NCBI GenBank assembly: GCA_002694945.1
Contig: NZNP01000028.1
Location: 11,023-27,719, forward strand
Origin: Gammaproteobacteria bacterium
GTDB lineage: Bacteria > Pseudomonadota > Gammaproteobacteria > Pseudomonadales > Azotimanducaceae
DNA: 16,697 bases
Direction of reading: 5' to 3'
How positions within the stretch are numbered: position 1 is the stretch's first letter; each line of letters opens with the position of its first letter. Below the pieces are notes generated by a model. That model saw only the letters and a program-made list of their open reading frames with translations, ran no database searches and had not been told where the DNA came from. Positions 13,746-16,697 of the stretch are shown piece by piece. Position numbers and translations under genes: made by a program.

Positions 13746-15423
13746 GGCCTTTAGCCTCGGTCTGGTCAGTTGAAGTTCTTTGGAGGAACCGGGTCATGCC
13801 GCTGTTTCTGGCGGCGGACCTGGCCATGGCAAGTTGCCAGTTGCGCGGTTCGCCTACTACGATTATAGACGACTTTGCGCGGGTGACGGCAGTATACAAC
13901 AGTTCCCGGTTCAGCAACTGGTCAGCTGCGGCACCCGTCTCGTCGGTCATGATCAGGACGACCTTGTCGAATTCTGAGCCCTGGGCCTTGTGAACAGTCA
14001 TGGCAAAGCAGGTTTCGTGAGCAGGCAGGCGCGTGACCGCGAACTCGCGTCCATCGGCGAAGTGCACCCGATAATGGCTTGAGGACTCGGCTGCGGTGCA
14101 AATGCCGATATCCCCATTGAACAGCCCGAGGTTGTAATCATTGCGGGTAACCATCACGGGACGCCCATGATAGAAATCGTCGCCGGTTGCTTTCAGGTTC
14201 AGCGTCTCCAACGCTGATTCGATATCAAGATTGATGGTCTCGACGCCCGGAGTGCCAGACCGGCGACTGCATAACAAACGCGTCCGCTCAAAAATCCGGA
14301 GCAGTTGATCTGCCGTGCTCCCTCCATTCTGCAGCAGGGCGAGGTAATCCTGCCAGACCTCCAGGAGTTGATCCGGGGCATAATGGTCTACGGTGGTAAC
14401 GGTGCCATCATCGCTGGTCACCAGCTCTGTCTCCCCCTGTTCGATGGCTCTCGCTAGCCGGCCGATACTGCTGCGCTCGGTGAATCGATAGCTCTTTGTC
14501 AGCTCGCATATCGCGTTGGTGAGTTTGGTAGGTATCGCGGTGATCGGGATCCTACCGACAAGCGGTTCCGCCTGATGGGCAAACTCGTTGGAAAACCCAT
14601 TGTCTCCCCGGCACACGTCAGCAAGAACATTACCGGTATCGATGGATGGTAGCTGGTTAGGATCACCAAGTAAGATAAGTCGGGCTGTTTCCGGCAGAGC
14701 CCGCAGCAGCCGGTGCATCATAGGCAGGTCGATCATGGATGCCTCATCCACGATCATAAGATCGGTGGGTATGAGGAAACCAGGACCATGCCGGAATGTC
14801 CGTCCGTCGCGTCGCATACCCAACAGACGATGAAGGGTCTTGACTTCCGGCTTGATGGTGTCGTCATAGCTGGCGATGGACTGGCTGAGTCGCATGGCCG
14901 CCTTGCCGGTTGGCGCGGCGAGGTGTACCCGTAACCCGGGTTCGGTCTTGAGCAGCAGCTTCAGTATCTTGACCACGGTACTGGTCTTCCCAGTACCGGG
15001 TCCGCCGGTGATGATGCAAAGCTGTCGGGTCAGGGCTAGTAGTGCGGCCAGTTTCTGACGGTCATGAGGCTCTTCACCAAATTCCTGAGTGAGGCCTTTG
15101 AGCAGGCTTGCAGTATCGATGTCTCCGGCGGGGCGATTGCGGGTTGTCATCATCGCAGCAACCTCTTGCTCGTATTGGTGGTAACGGGCCAGGTAGAGGT
15201 TGTCATGCTCGAGGGTCAGTGGTGTCCTTTCGCCGGGTGCGCCCACGACCTCGTGGGTTTGCAGCAGCTCGAGCAAAGTCTGGTCTGGAACTGTCAGGCA
15301 GGAATGCTGGTTGATTGTTGCTCGGACGAGCTGTTGAACAACTGGTCGAATTGCGTCATCCCGGTCTATGCCTAGGGCGGTCAGGAACTGGTTTTCAAAC
15401 CACTTGGATGCTGACTCGTTCAT
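13732..15423 (-). CDS. recD: Exodeoxyribonuclease V alpha subunit (RecD helicase)
   Basis: A 563-residue SF1B 5'-3' DNA helicase, the fast motor of RecBCD, which processes double-strand breaks and degrades linear foreign DNA. Motifs in order: Walker A GGPGTGKT (140-147, K146), Walker B VDEAS (225-229), motif III GDPNQLPSID (253-262), motif IV LTKSYRF (308-314), motif V TVHKAQGSEFD (476-486) and motif VI LLYTAVTRAK (508-517). It is slightly shorter than E. coli RecD (608 residues), with a normal domain order. Its ATG overlaps the recB stop by 4 nt (ATGA), and GGGAG lies 7 nt upstream inside recB, so the two are translationally coupled. The 3' end overlaps the convergent crotonase by 14 nt. Its base composition is richer in GC than the catabolic genes. 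Confidence 0.96.
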   Translation of the reverse strand: MNESASKWFENQFLTALGIDRDDAIRPVVQQLVRATINQHSCLTVPDQTLLELLQTHEVVGAPGERTPLTLEHDNLYLARYHQYEQEVAAMMTTRNRPAGDIDTASLLKGLTQEFGEEPHDRQKLAALLALTRQLCIITGGPGTGKTSTVVKILKLLLKTEPGLRVHLAAPTGKAAMRLSQSIASYDDTIKPEVKTLHRLLGMRRDGRTFRHGPGFLIPTDLMIVDEASMIDLPMMHRLLRALPETARLILLGDPNQLPSIDTGNVLADVCRGDNGFSNEFAHQAEPLVGRIPITAIPTKLTNAICELTKSYRFTERSSIGRLARAIEQGETELVTSDDGTVTTVDHYAPDQLLEVWQDYLALLQNGGSTADQLLRIFERTRLLCSRRSGTPGVETINLDIESALETLNLKATGDDFYHGRPVMVTRNDYNLGLFNGDIGICTAAESSSHYRVHFADGREFAVTRLPAHETCFAMTVHKAQGSEFDKVVLIMTDETGAAADQLLNRELLYTAVTRAKSSIIVVGEPRNWQLAMARSAARNSGMTRFLQRTSTDQTEAKGPSDP

Positions 15424-16697
15424 GGGTCTGCTCCCAGGCGCTGGTCAAGCTCTGTGACCAGCGAGACGTCCGGGCGGTGCCAGTAGATACCGTTATCGGT
15501 GGCGCCGTCCATGCCCCTGAGAAACAGGTAACGGATGCCGCCGAAGTGCTGTTCATAGTTATAACCGGGCAGAGTATTCTGCAGCATTCGGTGGGTCGCC
15601 ACGGTGTAAATCAGGAACTGTAGTGAATAGTGCTGGTCCAGCATGACGTCGGCCAGCCGTTCAGGGCGGTAATCGTCACGCTGGTAGCCAAGGAAATTGG
15701 ACTTGTAGTCGATGATAAAGTAGCGGTTGTCACGGCGGTACAGAAGGTCTATCAGCCCTGTCATCATACCGTCCAGGCTAACGTTTAACTGGTGGCTGCG
15801 GAGGTAGCCCAGGTCGTTTAGCCAGGTGACCAGCTCGTTACCGCTTCGGAGGGAAAAGTGAAATTCCATTTCGTCTAGTCGGTCGGACCGGGCGATGTCT
15901 TGCAGGCAATGATCATCGAGAGGGCTTGTCAGGATGTCACCCAACCAGTTGTCCAGGACCGGCAGCCATTCGGCGGCTAGGCCGAGGGTCCGGCAGAGGC
16001 GTTCGCAGAGCTGCAGGTGCTGTGTCGGGTTCATGAAATCCGCGTCTTCCAAAAGGGCGTGTAGCGCGATGCCGACCCTCGGGCCCCGTGGAAAAGTGAG
16101 GCGGGAAGTATCTCCTGCCGCCTGGGTTGCCAGGGTTACGTCATCGTCCGCGTAACCGCCGGTGATATGGGGTTCTGCAATGCGGGCGATAACTGACGTG
16201 TAGCTATGGACTCGCCAAGAGTCAATACTCACGGGTTTAGTGGGTGGTTCAACCAGTGTTGTGCCAACTCCGGAATCCGTCCATGGCGAGGACTCGGGAA
16301 TGGCAACATCGACCTGGGAAAAAAGGTCAGTGGGTAATAGCCCCTTATCCCGGGCGGAGAGGCAGCGGTCTCTGAGGTCAGTGAATTCCGATGATGCCTC
16401 GAGGCCAAGCAGGGAAGCGATAGCGGAATTGTCGAGGGATTGGATCTGGGGTAAGCCGATGTAGCATCGGTATCTGGCACGCGTTACCGCCACGTACAGC
16501 AGTCGCATCTCCTCGTCACGTTGTTCCTGTAGGGCGCGACGTCTGTGTAACTCATTGTCGCCCAGTTCCAGTGCGTTGGTGAACCGACCGTTCTTCTGTT
16601 CGTGAAACAGTACGGGCGTCTTACCCTTAGGTCTGCGGCTGAAGACGGGCATGGGCAGCATGACAATATCGTATTCCAGGCCCTTGGCAGCATGCAT
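15420..16697 (-). CDS. recB: Exodeoxyribonuclease V beta subunit (RecB), C-terminal part
   Basis: The last 425 codons of RecB; the frame runs off the right edge, and the methionine at the edge is internal (HAAKGLEYD is helicase motif V). Motif VI is LLYVAVTRAR (66-75 of the visible part). The C-terminal nuclease domain is intact: H213 (GIALHALL), D317 (GLIDLLYR), D330 and K332 in the IIDYKSN signature, and Q360 in YSLQFLIY, matching H956, D1067, D1080 and K1082 of E. coli RecB. RecB is the 3'-5' helicase and the only nuclease of RecBCD, and its nuclease domain acts at Chi. E. coli RecB has 1180 residues, so roughly two thirds is missing. recD follows with a 4-nt overlap; recC would be expected beyond the right edge. 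Confidence 0.96.
   Translation of the reverse strand: MHAAKGLEYDIVMLPMPVFSRRPKGKTPVLFHEQKNGRFTNALELGDNELHRRRALQEQRDEEMRLLYVAVTRARYRCYIGLPQIQSLDNSAIASLLGLEASSEFTDLRDRCLSARDKGLLPTDLFSQVDVAIPESSPWTDSGVGTTLVEPPTKPVSIDSWRVHSYTSVIARIAEPHITGGYADDDVTLATQAAGDTSRLTFPRGPRVGIALHALLEDADFMNPTQHLQLCERLCRTLGLAAEWLPVLDNWLGDILTSPLDDHCLQDIARSDRLDEMEFHFSLRSGNELVTWLNDLGYLRSHQLNVSLDGMMTGLIDLLYRRDNRYFIIDYKSNFLGYQRDDYRPERLADVMLDQHYSLQFLIYTVATHRMLQNTLPGYNYEQHFGGIRYLFLRGMDGATDNGIYWHRPDVSLVTELDQRLGADP

Noticed and set aside
1-16697. Mobile elements, CRISPR arrays, toxin-antitoxin or phage-defence islands, tRNA or rRNA genes.
   Set aside because: No transposase, integrase, regularly spaced repeats or RNA gene signature was seen. 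RecBCD degrades phage DNA but is a known core system, not a new one.

Overview
The window looks like part of a gammaproteobacterial chromosome, probably from an aerobic, perhaps marine, heterotroph. The best pointers are an adjacent recB-recD pair (RecBCD-type recombination, with a 4-nt ATGA overlap), a YihG-like membrane acyltransferase, and a dense group of CoA-ester and hydrolase genes typical of catabolic regions. This taxonomic guess is inference. The first ~13.7 kb reads as moderate-to-low GC by eye, and the recBD segment is visibly richer in GC.

Layout. (1) 1-4560, minus strand, transcribed right to left: a tight five-gene catabolic operon. It encodes an ABM-fold putative monooxygenase, an ACMSD-type amidohydrolase, an imidazolonepropionase/prolidase-type amidohydrolase, a PLP-dependent sphingosine-1-phosphate-lyase-like enzyme, and an acyl-CoA synthetase cut by the window edge. 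(2) 4561-4924: a 364-nt spacer holding the leader of that operon and a small hairpin. (3) 4925-6618, minus: a stand-alone MFE-2-type short-chain dehydrogenase followed 5 nt later by a crotonase-fold protein lacking both classical hydratase glutamates. (4) 6773-7615, minus: an RNase Z-like metallo-beta-lactamase-fold hydrolase. (5) 7827-8870, minus: a membrane-anchored alpha/beta hydrolase. (6) 8871-9005: a divergent control region with a 7-bp inverted repeat. (7) 9006-10667, plus: a SnoaL/DUF4440-like protein (TTG start) and a fold-type I aminotransferase. (8) 10664-11908, minus: an EntS-like MFS exporter whose stop codon interlocks with that of the aminotransferase. (9) 12106-12906, minus, and 12963-13745, plus: an acyltransferase and a second crotonase, divergent across only 56 bp that carry a composite palindrome. 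(10) 13732-16697, minus: recD and the 3' part of recB.

How it may work together. Genes 1-8870 plausibly form several co-directional units of one degradative region: oxygenation (ABM), amidohydrolase-fold hydrolysis or decarboxylation, PLP-dependent C-C cleavage or decarboxylation, CoA activation, then beta-oxidation-like steps (SDR, crotonases). Additional hydrolases, an aminotransferase and an efflux pump lie nearby. The substrate cannot be read from the sequence. The combination of an SPL-like PLP enzyme, two amidohydrolases, an ABM protein and a CoA ligase is the most interesting part of the window. No CRISPR array, tRNA, rRNA, transposase or phage gene was seen.
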